DNA from: Pseudobdellovibrionaceae bacterium
GTDB taxonomy: Bacteria; Bdellovibrionota; Bdellovibrionia; Bdellovibrionales; Bdellovibrionaceae
Assembly: GCA_016719575.1 (NCBI GenBank)
Contig: JADJYV010000006.1
Coordinates: 62,001-126,000 of the forward strand
Reading direction: 5' to 3'
DNA: 64,000 nt
Part shown: positions 1 to 8,357 of the stretch, one piece after another
Layout of the letters: each line of letters opens with the position of its first letter
Position numbering within the stretch: position 1 is the stretch's first letter
Made by a program: the position numbers and the translations under genes
Notes under the pieces: model-generated
Databases searched by the model: none
What the model was told of the DNA's origin: nothing
What the model saw: only the letters and a program-made list of their open reading frames with translations

Positions 1-108
1 TATAATTTGGTGCCGTGAAAACAAGTTCCCATTCCTGAGTCGAGTTTGATTTAAAGGTCGCATTTCCTATTGGAGTGCAAATGTATAACTATAAAGAAGG
101 CGATTTAG

Positions 109-771
109 TCATTCAGGTCTGTCAGTCATTTCGGCATTGATGAAGTGCGCTACCTCGTCGAGAGAGGAAGCCCTAAAATAGCCGATAATCTCAGCGACGT
201 AGTATTTCTTTAAAGAATAAGGGATCATGCTGCCAGCGGTATTATCCATTACTGAGGTCGTGACGAAAGGTAAATTGTAGGATTCATTGGTTTGATGAAT
301 TGTGATTTGTTTACCATCTCTTTGCAAGATCTGCGATTCATGCTCTCTACCAAAATAGCAATGTCCTATCTCATGTAGGAGAGTATGAAAAGTTTGTGGG
401 GCCAATTCAGCCTTTTTTAAACTTTCAGCTTTGTATAAATCATACCGAAATGGAGCTTTGTTAAGAAGGATCGCTTTTCCCTTTTTATTTTGATCCCAGA
501 AACAGAGTCCATTAAAGCCGGTATTCCCCTCCGAGGTAACTATATCCTGCCTTGATGTAACAATGATAGGCAGCTTGTCTAAATCCAGCTTAATTCCAAA
601 AGAAACTGAAGTTTGGATAATATCTGCTTTGATTTCATTAATGAGCTGTCTTTCCTCTGTAGTTGATTCATCATCTGGAATTTCGTAGTCGAGTCCGTCA
701 ATAGCGCCGAATGGTCGATTGCATGACAAAATTGAAACTGCAAGAAGGAATAAAAAAACAGTCTTTTGCAT
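109..771 (-). CDS. Lipoprotein with HExxH zinc-metallopeptidase motif
   Basis: 220 aa. The N-terminus is a lipoprotein signal peptide: a hydrophobic stretch at residues 4-15 and a lipobox ILSC with Cys17, so the protein should be membrane-anchored after export. Residues 130-145 contain HTLLHEIGHCYFGREHE, an HExxH zinc-binding and catalytic motif (His133, Glu134, His137), with His144 a candidate third ligand. This points to a zinc metallopeptidase-like fold; I do not recognise the exact family. The gene is monocistronic, about 250 bases beyond the end of the LRR-like gene and in the same direction. Substrate is unknown. The lipoprotein call is firm; peptidase activity is inferred from the motif. 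Confidence 0.75.
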   Translation of the reverse strand: MQKTVFLFLLAVSILSCNRPFGAIDGLDYEIPDDESTTEERQLINEIKADIIQTSVSFGIKLDLDKLPIIVTSRQDIVTSEGNTGFNGLCFWDQNKKGKAILLNKAPFRYDLYKAESLKKAELAPQTFHTLLHEIGHCYFGREHESQILQRDGKQITIHQTNESYNLPFVTTSVMDNTAGSMIPYSLKKYYVAEIIGYFRASSLDEVAHFINAEMTDRPE

Positions 772-834
772 GGAACTCTGTTTACCAATCTATAATCTTG
801 AAATCAATAGGTGAAAATTTCACTTTGAACTAAA

Positions 835-931
835 CCAAATGAATTTCTGGAGATGCGTTATTTCGATCCTGAGCCTTCTGCTCGAATTTAATAGTGTTTT
901 ATAGAAAGCAGGCCGTGACCAAAAGGCCTGC
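835..931 (-). repeat. Dispersed intergenic repeat, copy 1
   Basis: Read on the minus strand this begins with the hairpin GCAGGCC-loop-GGCCTGC (931-908, loop TTTTGGTCAC). It continues with a tract containing CTATTAAATTCG, GCAGAAGGCTC and AATAACGC. The same order of blocks recurs at 46465-46572 and 47008-47115, and the hairpin part at 3900-3963. Each copy lies downstream of a small gene and in that gene's orientation. Confidence 0.7.
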
Positions 932-960
932 CTTTCAAGGGTGGTCGTGCCGAACTCTGA

Positions 961-997
961 AAAAATAAAAAGCCAATGACCAAAAGGTTCAGTGGCT
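961..997 (-). terminator. Rho-independent terminator of the LRR-like gene
   Basis: On the minus strand the stem AGCCACTGA / TCATTGGCT (997-989 with 979-971, one mismatch) encloses the loop ACCTTTTGG and is followed by TTTTTATTTTTT. It lies 31 bases after the stop of the 1028-1654 gene. The ACCTTTTGG loop recurs in other hairpins of the window. Confidence 0.8.
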
Positions 998-1027
998 CAT
1001 GATTTTTAAGACCTCAGATAGAAGGGA

Positions 1028-1654
1028 TTACTGACCGTAATCAATTTCTATTTCGCTAAATCCCCATAGATCCTTATGCTTTGGCAAAAACTTTTCAGTT
1101 CCCAGCCAAGTAATTGTAGATCCCACGGCAGAAATATATCGCAAGGCCTTTAAGCCAGTTAATTTAAATAAGCCTTTATCTGTTATTGCAGTATCGTTTA
1201 TGTAGAGTTCGCGCAGTTCGCCAGCGAGCTGTAACTTTGTGAAACCCAAGTCGGTAATTTGTGTACCAGAAAAATCTATGGCTAGTAATTTCGTACACTG
1301 ATCGCCAATGAAGAGTACGCTTTCATCAGTTATTAAAGTGCCGCTTAGGTCTATAACATTTAGCTCAGCTAAATCGCGTACTAAAAATAAATCCTGATCA
1401 CCAAATTTCATATTTGCTGTTTTTAACTTTGGTCCAGGATGATTCATTAAAATCATTCCAATCTCCGTGTCGAAATTAGGCGCCCATTTTTTATTTTCAA
1501 CTCTCTTATTTATCTCAAGCTGAACTTCAATTTCACGATAATCGTTATTTAACTTGAGATGTTGTAGTGTCCAAACTAATAGTTGATCAGAGTAGGTCGA
1601 TAAGTCGTCTGTGCCGAAAAAGGTCTGAATTATCTTTTTGAATATAGATAGCAC
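1028..1654 (-). CDS. Leucine-rich-repeat-like protein
   Basis: 208 aa from a GTG start preceded by TAGGAGA at good spacing. The C-terminal half has about four leucine-rich-type repeats of 22-25 residues, with segments such as LNVIDLSGTLITDES, LLAIDFSGTQITDLG, LRELYINDTAITDKG and LRYISAVGSTITWLG. The pattern is that of cysteine-free bacterial LRRs, which usually form a curved binding surface. The N-terminal 90 residues show no recognised domain, and there is no clear signal peptide. The gene stands alone and ends at a strong terminator. Function is unknown; a protein-binding role is inference from the repeat type. Confidence 0.75.
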   Translation of the reverse strand: MLSIFKKIIQTFFGTDDLSTYSDQLLVWTLQHLKLNNDYREIEVQLEINKRVENKKWAPNFDTEIGMILMNHPGPKLKTANMKFGDQDLFLVRDLAELNVIDLSGTLITDESVLFIGDQCTKLLAIDFSGTQITDLGFTKLQLAGELRELYINDTAITDKGLFKLTGLKALRYISAVGSTITWLGTEKFLPKHKDLWGFSEIEIDYGQ

Positions 1655-1866
1655 TTGATCTCCTAAGTAGGAAAAGCCAATTAAATTTACTATTCTCTAG
1701 CGGCATGGTCACTTAGGTAATGGATTTCGACTCGCTCGGGTCAGCCGTCCCTGTGACTTCTAATTTTCGAGGTTCTGGATTTTTGGATCGAAAGGCCCTA
1801 GATACCTGATCGGCTCCCCAAGCTTCCTCTTCAAAGATGCAAAAAGGTTATCATTTCAGTTTAAAA

Positions 1867-3153
1867 CTATTCACTTAAAAATGATTTAAGGGTTTCGCTA
1901 AGTTTTGCGGGACACTCAATAAACGAATTGTGCCCACATTTTTGAAGAAGCTCAAAATGACTCACTGATTTCTGCAGTGGAGTTAATTGATCCCAAATCT
2001 GTTTTTGTACAATAGGGGCCACCAACTGATCTTCTTCGGCACCGACTATTAGCATTGGCCGGTCTACTGTTTGAAGCTTTTCAAGCAGATCAAAGTCATT
2101 TATCGCTGATGCAATAGACCCAACCCCTAAGCATTGCTTGTTGCGCTTATCACGTGCGCTCGCTTGAAAAATGGATTCTGCCCTAGATATTTGTCCTTCG
2201 GTAAGTAAGCTGTTACAAACAATATTCCTATTGATAAAAACATTTAATCCCAAATTGCTAATCGGCTCTTGTGCTTTCAAATTTATGTCTGAGCTAAAAG
2301 GGCATGACATCTGTTGATCTATATTTACCTGAATCGATTGTTTTATTAGTGATGGAATTTGCTGTCGTTGCGCGTAGCTGCCCGCATATGCCACCAACTG
2401 AAGTTGATCCAATGCGGTTGGTGGTAAGGGCTTTATATCTGGCACGCTGCAAGCATGGCCAGCTGAAATTTTTAATTTAATTTGATTCAATTTTTCTGGA
2501 TCAATACCACTAATTGCTTTTAACCACTCCTGATTTTGAAAATACGCCTGAGTTACAAATGCCAACCCTGATGCTCCACCATGAAGTGAAATAAGCTTTA
2601 AAATATTTCTTGGATATTTTGTAGCGTATGAAAAAACAAGATGTCCCCCGAAAGAGTGTCCTATAATTCCAATTTTCTCATTCGGGATAAGTCTTTGACG
2701 TAGTTCTTCAATATCATCTACTAAATTATTTATTTGGTAATTTTGAAGTTTTCTTCGCACGGCATTTTCTTGATTAACAGGTGATGACCGGCCAACTCCC
2801 CTTGGGTCAAAGAATAAAACATTATATTTTTGCCCAAGATCAGAGTTTTTCCAGAAATCCTTAGATGCCAGGTAATCAAGTGATGATCCCCCAGGGCCCC
2901 CATTTAAAAAAATAAATGTTTTCTTATTGGTGTCAGGTTTGTCGAGCCACTGGTAATAAAGAAAAAGTTGACCATCCTGTATATTTTCATTGTTCTCATC
3001 AATAAGTAGGCAACCAGAATTCGCCTGACTTAAATCGCACGTTCCAATATCTTGAGGCAAAGCTGCAAGTAGCGTCATTGGCAACATTTCTAACGCAAAA
3101 AAAACTGCATAAAATATGGTCACCGAGTGTAAAATATTCCAAAATCGCGTCAT
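1867..3153 (-). CDS. Secreted alpha/beta hydrolase, proline iminopeptidase-like
   Basis: 428 aa from the ATG at 3153, which has AGAGGA upstream. A longer frame extends to 3252 but lacks the signal-peptide logic. Residues 1-31 form a hydrophobic export signal. Motifs of the alpha/beta-hydrolase prolyl-aminopeptidase group follow: the oxyanion segment NGGPGGSS near 84-91, DPRGVGRSS near 116-124, the nucleophile elbow GHSFGG with Ser167, a late acid in VGAEEDQLVAP, and the catalytic His in KCGHNSF near the C-terminus. The family hydrolyses N-terminal proline or related amide and ester bonds; substrate is not determinable here. Export suggests a periplasmic or extracellular digestive role. Confidence 0.8.
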   Translation of the reverse strand: MTRFWNILHSVTIFYAVFFALEMLPMTLLAALPQDIGTCDLSQANSGCLLIDENNENIQDGQLFLYYQWLDKPDTNKKTFIFLNGGPGGSSLDYLASKDFWKNSDLGQKYNVLFFDPRGVGRSSPVNQENAVRRKLQNYQINNLVDDIEELRQRLIPNEKIGIIGHSFGGHLVFSYATKYPRNILKLISLHGGASGLAFVTQAYFQNQEWLKAISGIDPEKLNQIKLKISAGHACSVPDIKPLPPTALDQLQLVAYAGSYAQRQQIPSLIKQSIQVNIDQQMSCPFSSDINLKAQEPISNLGLNVFINRNIVCNSLLTEGQISRAESIFQASARDKRNKQCLGVGSIASAINDFDLLEKLQTVDRPMLIVGAEEDQLVAPIVQKQIWDQLTPLQKSVSHFELLQKCGHNSFIECPAKLSETLKSFLSE

Positions 3154-3517
3154 ACAATCCTCTGTATTATGATTGGATGCGAAAATTATAAATATGCTAA
3201 CAGCATGCCATCTAATTCGGGTCGTTACCTTTCGCAATCTTTTGATGCACATTTGCCTAAGCTTTGTAGAGCAAATTCAAAATTTTATTTTGCGCAATAT
3301 TGCGATCTTTGAAAAAACTTGAAATTTCAGTAAGGAAAATAATTTGATACAAACACGAGTGAAAAAATCCGCTTCAGAAGGTTCAGATCGAATTAAACCC
3401 CATAGGGAAAACAACGTCTCACGATAGCAAAGGTGAATAATAAGGAATGAATTTCGACGCATCTTGGTTTCATTCGGTTAACCTAATTGTTCGGCGAGCT
3501 CGCGCTTCAAGGTCAAG

Positions 3518-3538
3518 TAGGTCAACTTAGTTGACCTA
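3518..3538. promoter_or_regulatory. Perfect inverted repeat, candidate operator
   Basis: TAGGTCAAC, a 3-base spacer TTA, then GTTGACCTA: nine-base arms with no mismatch. A further half-site AGGTCAA lies just upstream (3510-3516) and a GGTTAACC palindrome at 3477-3484. It sits in the spacer between the outward-facing hydrolase (minus) and the small secreted peptide (plus). Dimeric regulator binding is inference. Confidence 0.4.
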
Positions 3539-3733
3539 AAAACGAATACATGAGCTTTTGCGGCCGGTTATGGCAGTTGGATTTCCAGAGCAGTTAGTCT
3601 GTTATACAATTCAAACTTGAAATATTTTCATTACGCACAAAATGTGCGGTTTTTGGATATTCATTTCTGGAAAAATCATCACAAATTGTCGTATAAGAAT
3701 CATGTAACTTAAAAAACTTGAGAGGAAGTAAAA

Positions 3734-3919
3734 ATGAAAAAATTATTAATGTTTTTAGTAGTCGGAAGTCTGTTGCCAGTTTTGGCTATGGCCCATCAAA
3801 CCATTGAAGAATCTGAATTTCTTACCGATATTTTGAAAATCGAACAAGATCACGGATTTCCAGTCGAAACGATTAAACTGACATATTTAACGGTTTGTAG
3901 CCTTTTTATGAGAAAATAG
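3734..3919 (+). CDS. Small secreted peptide, 3' end possibly altered by a repeat
   Basis: 61 aa. A strong ribosome binding site (GAGAGGAAG, eight bases before ATG) and a clear signal peptide (MKKLLMFLVVGSLLPVLAMA, cleavage after AMA) support translation and export. The mature part is only about 40 residues and acidic at its start (HQTIEESEF). The last codons lie inside a copy of the dispersed repeat (3900-3963, opposite orientation), so the natural C-terminus may have been truncated or replaced. No family recognised. Confidence 0.55.
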   Translation: MKKLLMFLVVGSLLPVLAMAHQTIEESEFLTDILKIEQDHGFPVETIKLTYLTVCSLFMRK

Positions 3920-3963
3920 GCCCCGTGACAAAAAGGCCTGCATTTGTGATCTGACCGTGAAGG
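3900..3963 (-). repeat. Dispersed intergenic repeat, partial copy
   Basis: On the minus strand this matches 46987-47048 almost base for base: CCTTCACGGTCAGATCACAA, then GCAGGCCTTTTTGTCACGG and CCTATTTTCT. It follows the minus-strand gene 4027-4341, as the other copies follow their genes. Confidence 0.7.
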
Positions 3964-4026
3964 ATTTCTTATAGGGTCGGTATGAATCTAAATCAAAAGG
4001 TCAAATCTTGGAAAAATAACAAGTAT

Positions 4027-4341
4027 TTATCTGGCACAAGTTACTGATTTAAGAATGGAGTACTGTCCATTCTGCCGCTCTAAAACTAACGTGGAAGAAT
4101 CAGAGGATCTATAAGCTTCATTCACAAATTCTGTTTTAGACTTCACGACTACGAGGGATTTATAGCCAGCTAACGTACAAACTGCTGATGGTGAGTCATT
4201 AATTACTGGTTTGCCGTTTATTGTAACCGGAGATATTTCCTGAACCTCCAACTTAGAGTATACCTCTTCTAAAGAAATAGGCGAAGCAAACACAGCAGAT
4301 GGAACTAGAAAGAATAACATTAAGCTGAACCTTGAAATCAT
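4027..4341 (-). CDS. Small secreted protein of unknown function
   Basis: 104 aa from the ATG at 4341, preceded by GGGGGG at five-base spacing. An upstream in-frame ATG (4353) would place the ribosome site inside the gene and is rejected. Residues 1-19 (MISRFSLMLFFLVPSAVFA) form a signal peptide with cleavage after VFA. The mature part of about 85 residues has two cysteines (SAVCTLAG and SVTCAR), suggesting one disulfide in the periplasm or outside the cell. No family recognised. A dispersed repeat copy follows the stop. Confidence 0.7.
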   Translation of the reverse strand: MISRFSLMLFFLVPSAVFASPISLEEVYSKLEVQEISPVTINGKPVINDSPSAVCTLAGYKSLVVVKSKTEFVNEAYRSSDSSTLVLERQNGQYSILKSVTCAR

Positions 4342-4559
4342 AGTACCCCCCAATGTGAAAATTCTTTGCCAGGCTCATCCGAATGTCCACTAAAATAATC
4401 CTTTTCAGCTAACCGCAATATATTGGACCTGAGAATTTTGAGCCCCTTTTTACAGTTTTTCAATTGAAGCGGTCATTGACAAAAAGGTCCTATATTATCC
4501 TGAACGCGCTCAATAAAGAGTGCTTTCAAGGGGGGTTGCTATGACCATTGAAAATTGAA

Positions 4560-4589
4560 AATCCACTGACCAGAAAGGTTCAGTGGATT
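4560..4589. repeat. Perfect 10-bp hairpin with the conserved loop
   Basis: AATCCACTGA (4560-4569) pairs with TCAGTGGATT (4580-4589) around CCAGAAAGGT. Loop and closing TGA/TCA match the terminator at 971-997 while the outer stem differs and still pairs. On the minus strand it is followed by TTTCAATTTTC. It could end transcription of the 4852-7506 gene, though 260 bases away. Confidence 0.55.
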
Positions 4590-4851
4590 TAAATTTCATT
4601 ACCAAAAATGAAGGGGTTTAATTATATCCGTAGGGCCAATTATTCATTTACCTTGCAAGATCCGATATATTCATCTTTCAAAGTTCCTTATGGGTGGAAT
4701 TTATATTCTAATGTTACACGTCAGATTAGTAGCCAGAACCTCTTTCGCTTCTGGTTCACGCCAACGAGCATTGAAGCCAGTTACTCGGCACTTCTTTGTT
4801 TGTACAGACAGAAGCACCTTTGGACCTGCTGGTATGTAAAAACAAAGCCTT

Positions 4852-7506
4852 TTACTGGCAGTTTCTAATGGTCTCTCTAATTTTGCGTTCCAGTTCCCAC
4901 TTTTTAAACTGATCCGATTCGCTAGCAATTGTATTGAGCTGGGTTTTTAAAGTGGCAGCTTTTTGATTAAACACGCTGTTGTCGCATTTAGACCAGATAG
5001 GCTCCCAGGTTCCAAAAAGTTCGCTAACCAGCTCTCGACGTAGAGAAAACCAATCAAAGCCTGAAAATCGGTTTATGTAATCATTAAAGTCCGCCCCTAG
5101 CGAGAGGTACCGTCCGCCAAATGCAGGATCAAAAAATTTCTGGTGGCCTTTGCTAAACAAGCTCATTCCAGCACAATCAGCCAATGAGCTTATGTCTTTA
5201 TGACGTTCGCAGACGCTTTTTCCTTTTGCGGCGGGAGCTAAAGTTTCGAGTGCGGCGAAATCCTGACCCGACCACGTTTCGTTAACTGCAATTTCAATGA
5301 CTTTCTTTCTATTCCATTCTGGCATGGAGCTAAACTCTCCTTCAACTCTTGCTTTTTCTCTTCGAACAAAGGCAAGTGAGGAGGCCCATAAATCATTCCA
5401 TTGGCGTAGTTTTTCTATGCCAGGTCTGTTCTGCAGGACTGAGTTAAAAAACGCTTGGCCCCAACTTGCATACTCAGCCGCTGCTGAGTTATCGCGAATT
5501 GCGACCGCAAGTTGCTTGTACTCTTGGGTCAAGGCTCTTGCGAACTCAAGAACCTCTTTATTGGCCCCCAAAGACTGTCCCAATTCTCCTACGAGGGTTT
5601 TTGTGCTCTCTGTAAATGGATCGATTGAATTGTTAAGGGCTGAATAGACACCGCCGAGGTCCGCTTGATTTAACTCGCCGTTCTTTAGCCATTTTAATGA
5701 CAAACCAACCAATTCACCTTTGACTGATGCCAAAGTCGGGTATTTATTCATTTCACTTTTAATTGTAGAAAACTGATTGCTCCAATATTTAAACTCATCG
5801 ATAGAAGTTCTTTTTTGGATGGTTTGACCGAAAATATCACTTTCAAATTGAGAATAGCTTAATTCTCTAGATAAATTTAAAGCTTTTTGTGCTTCTGCCT
5901 TGTAAGCTGGGCTCATATTCAAAGCAAAATCAAGCTGTTCGTCGTTAGCATTAGGATTTTTGGCCATGTCCAATAACAAACGCTCTGACGAAACCTTAAA
6001 TGTATCTGCTGCGTTGTCGGTGCTCTGAATTATTTGAGAGATTCTTGAGTTTGAAATATTTAACCCACGAAATGACCAATCAAGTCCCATTTGAAGGGCA
6101 AGGTCCTTTGATGCTCGCATGTTTTTAGATTTTTCAATTTCTCCACTAATCGCCTTCAAGTGATTAGCAACAATTGATACAATTTTTGTTTTATTTGCGG
6201 GGTCAAGATCCGTTTGAATGTCTAAACCTTTAGCAATAGCTTCCTTTGAAAAGTGACCAAGAACATAATCCCAGCCTCCATATTGAAGCTGACCAGATGG
6301 GTTTACGTTTGCAAAAATAATTGGCAAAAGAGATTTTAAGAATCCATTTTGGTAAGATTGGATTTCAATGTCAGGGAAAATGGTTTTACATGGGCTAAAT
6401 AAAACGCGGGTTGAGGGTGAGATCGATTTGTTAGGTGATAATTCACCAAGATAAGCTGCGAGTCTGTCTTTCGAACACAGTTCCGCCTCTGATTGATCAA
6501 AGGCAACGAATTCAACTCCTTCGATATGTTTTAGAGTATAAGAATAGCTATTGTCCTTTTTGGTAATTGCGGAAGTCAAAATAAGCTTAACATTTCCATT
6601 GTCAGAATTGTTTTTTGTGCCTTCAAAGTCAAATTGAGGAATTTGAAGTCTAACTTCTAATGCAACATTCTTTGCCGTACCATCAAAGTATTTTTTTAAT
6701 TTTGAAGCTTGAGAAATTAAATTTCCACTCTCGGCATTGCTCCAGACGGACGAAGGATCACTATCGAAACGAATCGCCGAATCACCACTCGTATAAGTGC
6801 TAAGCTTTAAGAGTCTTTCTGATTGCTCACTATTTAAACCAAGTCTCCCGCCAATAAATACCTGAGCTTCTCTAGAGGGTTTCAAAGATTGCGAAAGCAA
6901 TGAAAAGAGACCGTGCTGCAAAACTTCGGCTGCACCATTATTTCCAAGAGTCTTGACGACAGGTGGTTGAGAGAGAGCAGAGGCTTCTTTATTTAGCGAG
7001 TATTGGGTTCCTACGGTAAAGCTTTCAACGACGATAGTCTTATAGACTTCTTGTCCATACAGATAAACTGTACAGGTTGAACCTTCTCGCTTTGTTTCTG
7101 CAGTAATACTGTAACCTTGGCCGTTAATTTCAATGGATTTTTCTGTTTTAGTAGATACAACTCCTGAAAACGTATTATAGCCTGTTAAAATAGAAAAATA
7201 ATTTCCATCGATGAAAACAACAGAACCATGGTTTGCTTTTATAAGTGCAGCTCCATCAAGCCCTTCAGGTTGCATTTTGTTTTCTTTGTCGAGGCCAAAT
7301 GCTTCCGCAGAATCACAAGCTTTGACTAATTTAGACTGCCAAGCTTCAAAGTTTGCTCTGTGCTCCGGGGATAATTTCTGAAGTGCTTCTTCTTTTGATC
7401 GTGGGCCGTTGCCACCGGTTCCGCCGTTGCCTCCGCCTCCTCCTCCGGAACAGGCTGTGAATGCAAGAACCCATAGGGAATAACAAATTACTGTTGAAAA
7501 CTTCAT
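4852..7506 (-). CDS. Large lipoprotein of unknown function
   Basis: 884 aa from the ATG at 7506 (AAAGG seven bases upstream). The signal peptide ends in the lipobox FTAC followed by a Ser-Gly6-Asn-Gly2 linker, a common tether after the lipidated Cys. The rest is a long alpha/beta mix without transmembrane segments: a small beta-rich part around residues 90-170 (TVYLYGQEVYKTIVVESFTV), then mainly helical sequence to the end. Cysteines are scattered and there is no catalytic motif I recognise. Transcribed alone. Length and lipid anchor suggest a surface or periplasmic structural or adhesive protein; that is inference only. Confidence 0.75.
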   Translation of the reverse strand: MKFSTVICYSLWVLAFTACSGGGGGGNGGTGGNGPRSKEEALQKLSPEHRANFEAWQSKLVKACDSAEAFGLDKENKMQPEGLDGAALIKANHGSVVFIDGNYFSILTGYNTFSGVVSTKTEKSIEINGQGYSITAETKREGSTCTVYLYGQEVYKTIVVESFTVGTQYSLNKEASALSQPPVVKTLGNNGAAEVLQHGLFSLLSQSLKPSREAQVFIGGRLGLNSEQSERLLKLSTYTSGDSAIRFDSDPSSVWSNAESGNLISQASKLKKYFDGTAKNVALEVRLQIPQFDFEGTKNNSDNGNVKLILTSAITKKDNSYSYTLKHIEGVEFVAFDQSEAELCSKDRLAAYLGELSPNKSISPSTRVLFSPCKTIFPDIEIQSYQNGFLKSLLPIIFANVNPSGQLQYGGWDYVLGHFSKEAIAKGLDIQTDLDPANKTKIVSIVANHLKAISGEIEKSKNMRASKDLALQMGLDWSFRGLNISNSRISQIIQSTDNAADTFKVSSERLLLDMAKNPNANDEQLDFALNMSPAYKAEAQKALNLSRELSYSQFESDIFGQTIQKRTSIDEFKYWSNQFSTIKSEMNKYPTLASVKGELVGLSLKWLKNGELNQADLGGVYSALNNSIDPFTESTKTLVGELGQSLGANKEVLEFARALTQEYKQLAVAIRDNSAAAEYASWGQAFFNSVLQNRPGIEKLRQWNDLWASSLAFVRREKARVEGEFSSMPEWNRKKVIEIAVNETWSGQDFAALETLAPAAKGKSVCERHKDISSLADCAGMSLFSKGHQKFFDPAFGGRYLSLGADFNDYINRFSGFDWFSLRRELVSELFGTWEPIWSKCDNSVFNQKAATLKTQLNTIASESDQFKKWELERKIRETIRNCQ

Positions 7507-7814
7507 ACGGAGCCTTTCGATCAAAGAATTAATCTGCCTCTAAGCAGAGTGGGAGACTAGCAAAAAAACTGGCTTTTTGTTAAATCAAATTTTGTAGTCA
7601 AAAGAAGGCAGCGATTGGTTGGGTTGTACAGTGAAATCATGAATTTTTTGCATGGTTGGGGGTGCTAGTTAATGCGGGAAGAAATAAAGGCATCTCGAGA
7701 TTGGAAAGAATATTCTCTTACGCGATGAGGCATACCCAAGTCGGAAGTCTAATAGCGGAGCCTTCCGATCAGCCTTCATTTAAAGCAAGTTTAAAAACGA
7801 TTGCTCCAAACAGT

Positions 7815-8357
7815 TTATTTCTTTAAAAACTCCTGCTCATGCAACCAAGCAGCTTGGCGTGGAGGCCTTTTGGTTTGGCTCCACTCTTCCAGCATGTCTG
7901 GGGCAATCTTTTTTAAGTAAGCCATTTGCTCTTGGGTTCCGGTCACGCAAGTCAGCTCAATTCGGTGTCCATTGGGATCAAAAAAGTAAATGGAACGAAT
8001 AATCCCATGCTCGGTCACCCCAAGGACATCAAGACCTTTTTGTTCAAGGTCCTTCTTTGCTGAAAGGAGAGCTTCTGAGTCTTTTACGCGAAAGGCGATA
8101 TGCTGGACCCACAAAGGAGTATTTAGATCTCTGCCCATTTCTGGGCTGCCGGTGATCTCAAAGAAAGCTAAAATATTACCAGCGCCCGCATCTAAAAATA
8201 CATGCATATAAGGATCAGGCTCTTTAGTCGATGGGACCTTGTCCTCCGCAATGCAAACGAGCAGATCCATATTCAAATATTTTTTATAAAAATTGACAGT
8301 TTCTTTAGCGTCTTTACATCGATAGGCCACATGGTGAATCTGTTCGATTTTAATCAT
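7815..8357 (-). CDS. VOC-family (glyoxalase/dioxygenase fold) protein
   Basis: 180 aa. Two beta-alpha-beta-beta-beta modules of the vicinal oxygen chelate fold are visible. Metal-ligand-type residues occur in IHHVAYRC (residues 7-14), VQHIAFRV near 85 and GHRIELT near 130. The start overlaps the stop of the lyase gene by ATGA, so it is the last gene of the aromatic amino acid operon. In that context it could be a dioxygenase, isomerase or lactoylglutathione-lyase-like enzyme acting on a product of the pathway; the sequence alone does not decide. The C-terminal 40 residues (after TCVTGTQEQ) extend beyond the core fold. Confidence 0.75.
   Translation of the reverse strand: MIKIEQIHHVAYRCKDAKETVNFYKKYLNMDLLVCIAEDKVPSTKEPDPYMHVFLDAGAGNILAFFEITGSPEMGRDLNTPLWVQHIAFRVKDSEALLSAKKDLEQKGLDVLGVTEHGIIRSIYFFDPNGHRIELTCVTGTQEQMAYLKKIAPDMLEEWSQTKRPPRQAAWLHEQEFLKK

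Noticed and set aside
3277..3462. 61-residue frame on the minus strand
   Set aside because: No ribosome site, no domain, and it overlaps the spacer holding palindromic operators.
4608..4868. 86-residue frame on the plus strand
   Set aside because: No ribosome site and no protein-like signal; it overlaps the end of the large lipoprotein gene on the other strand.
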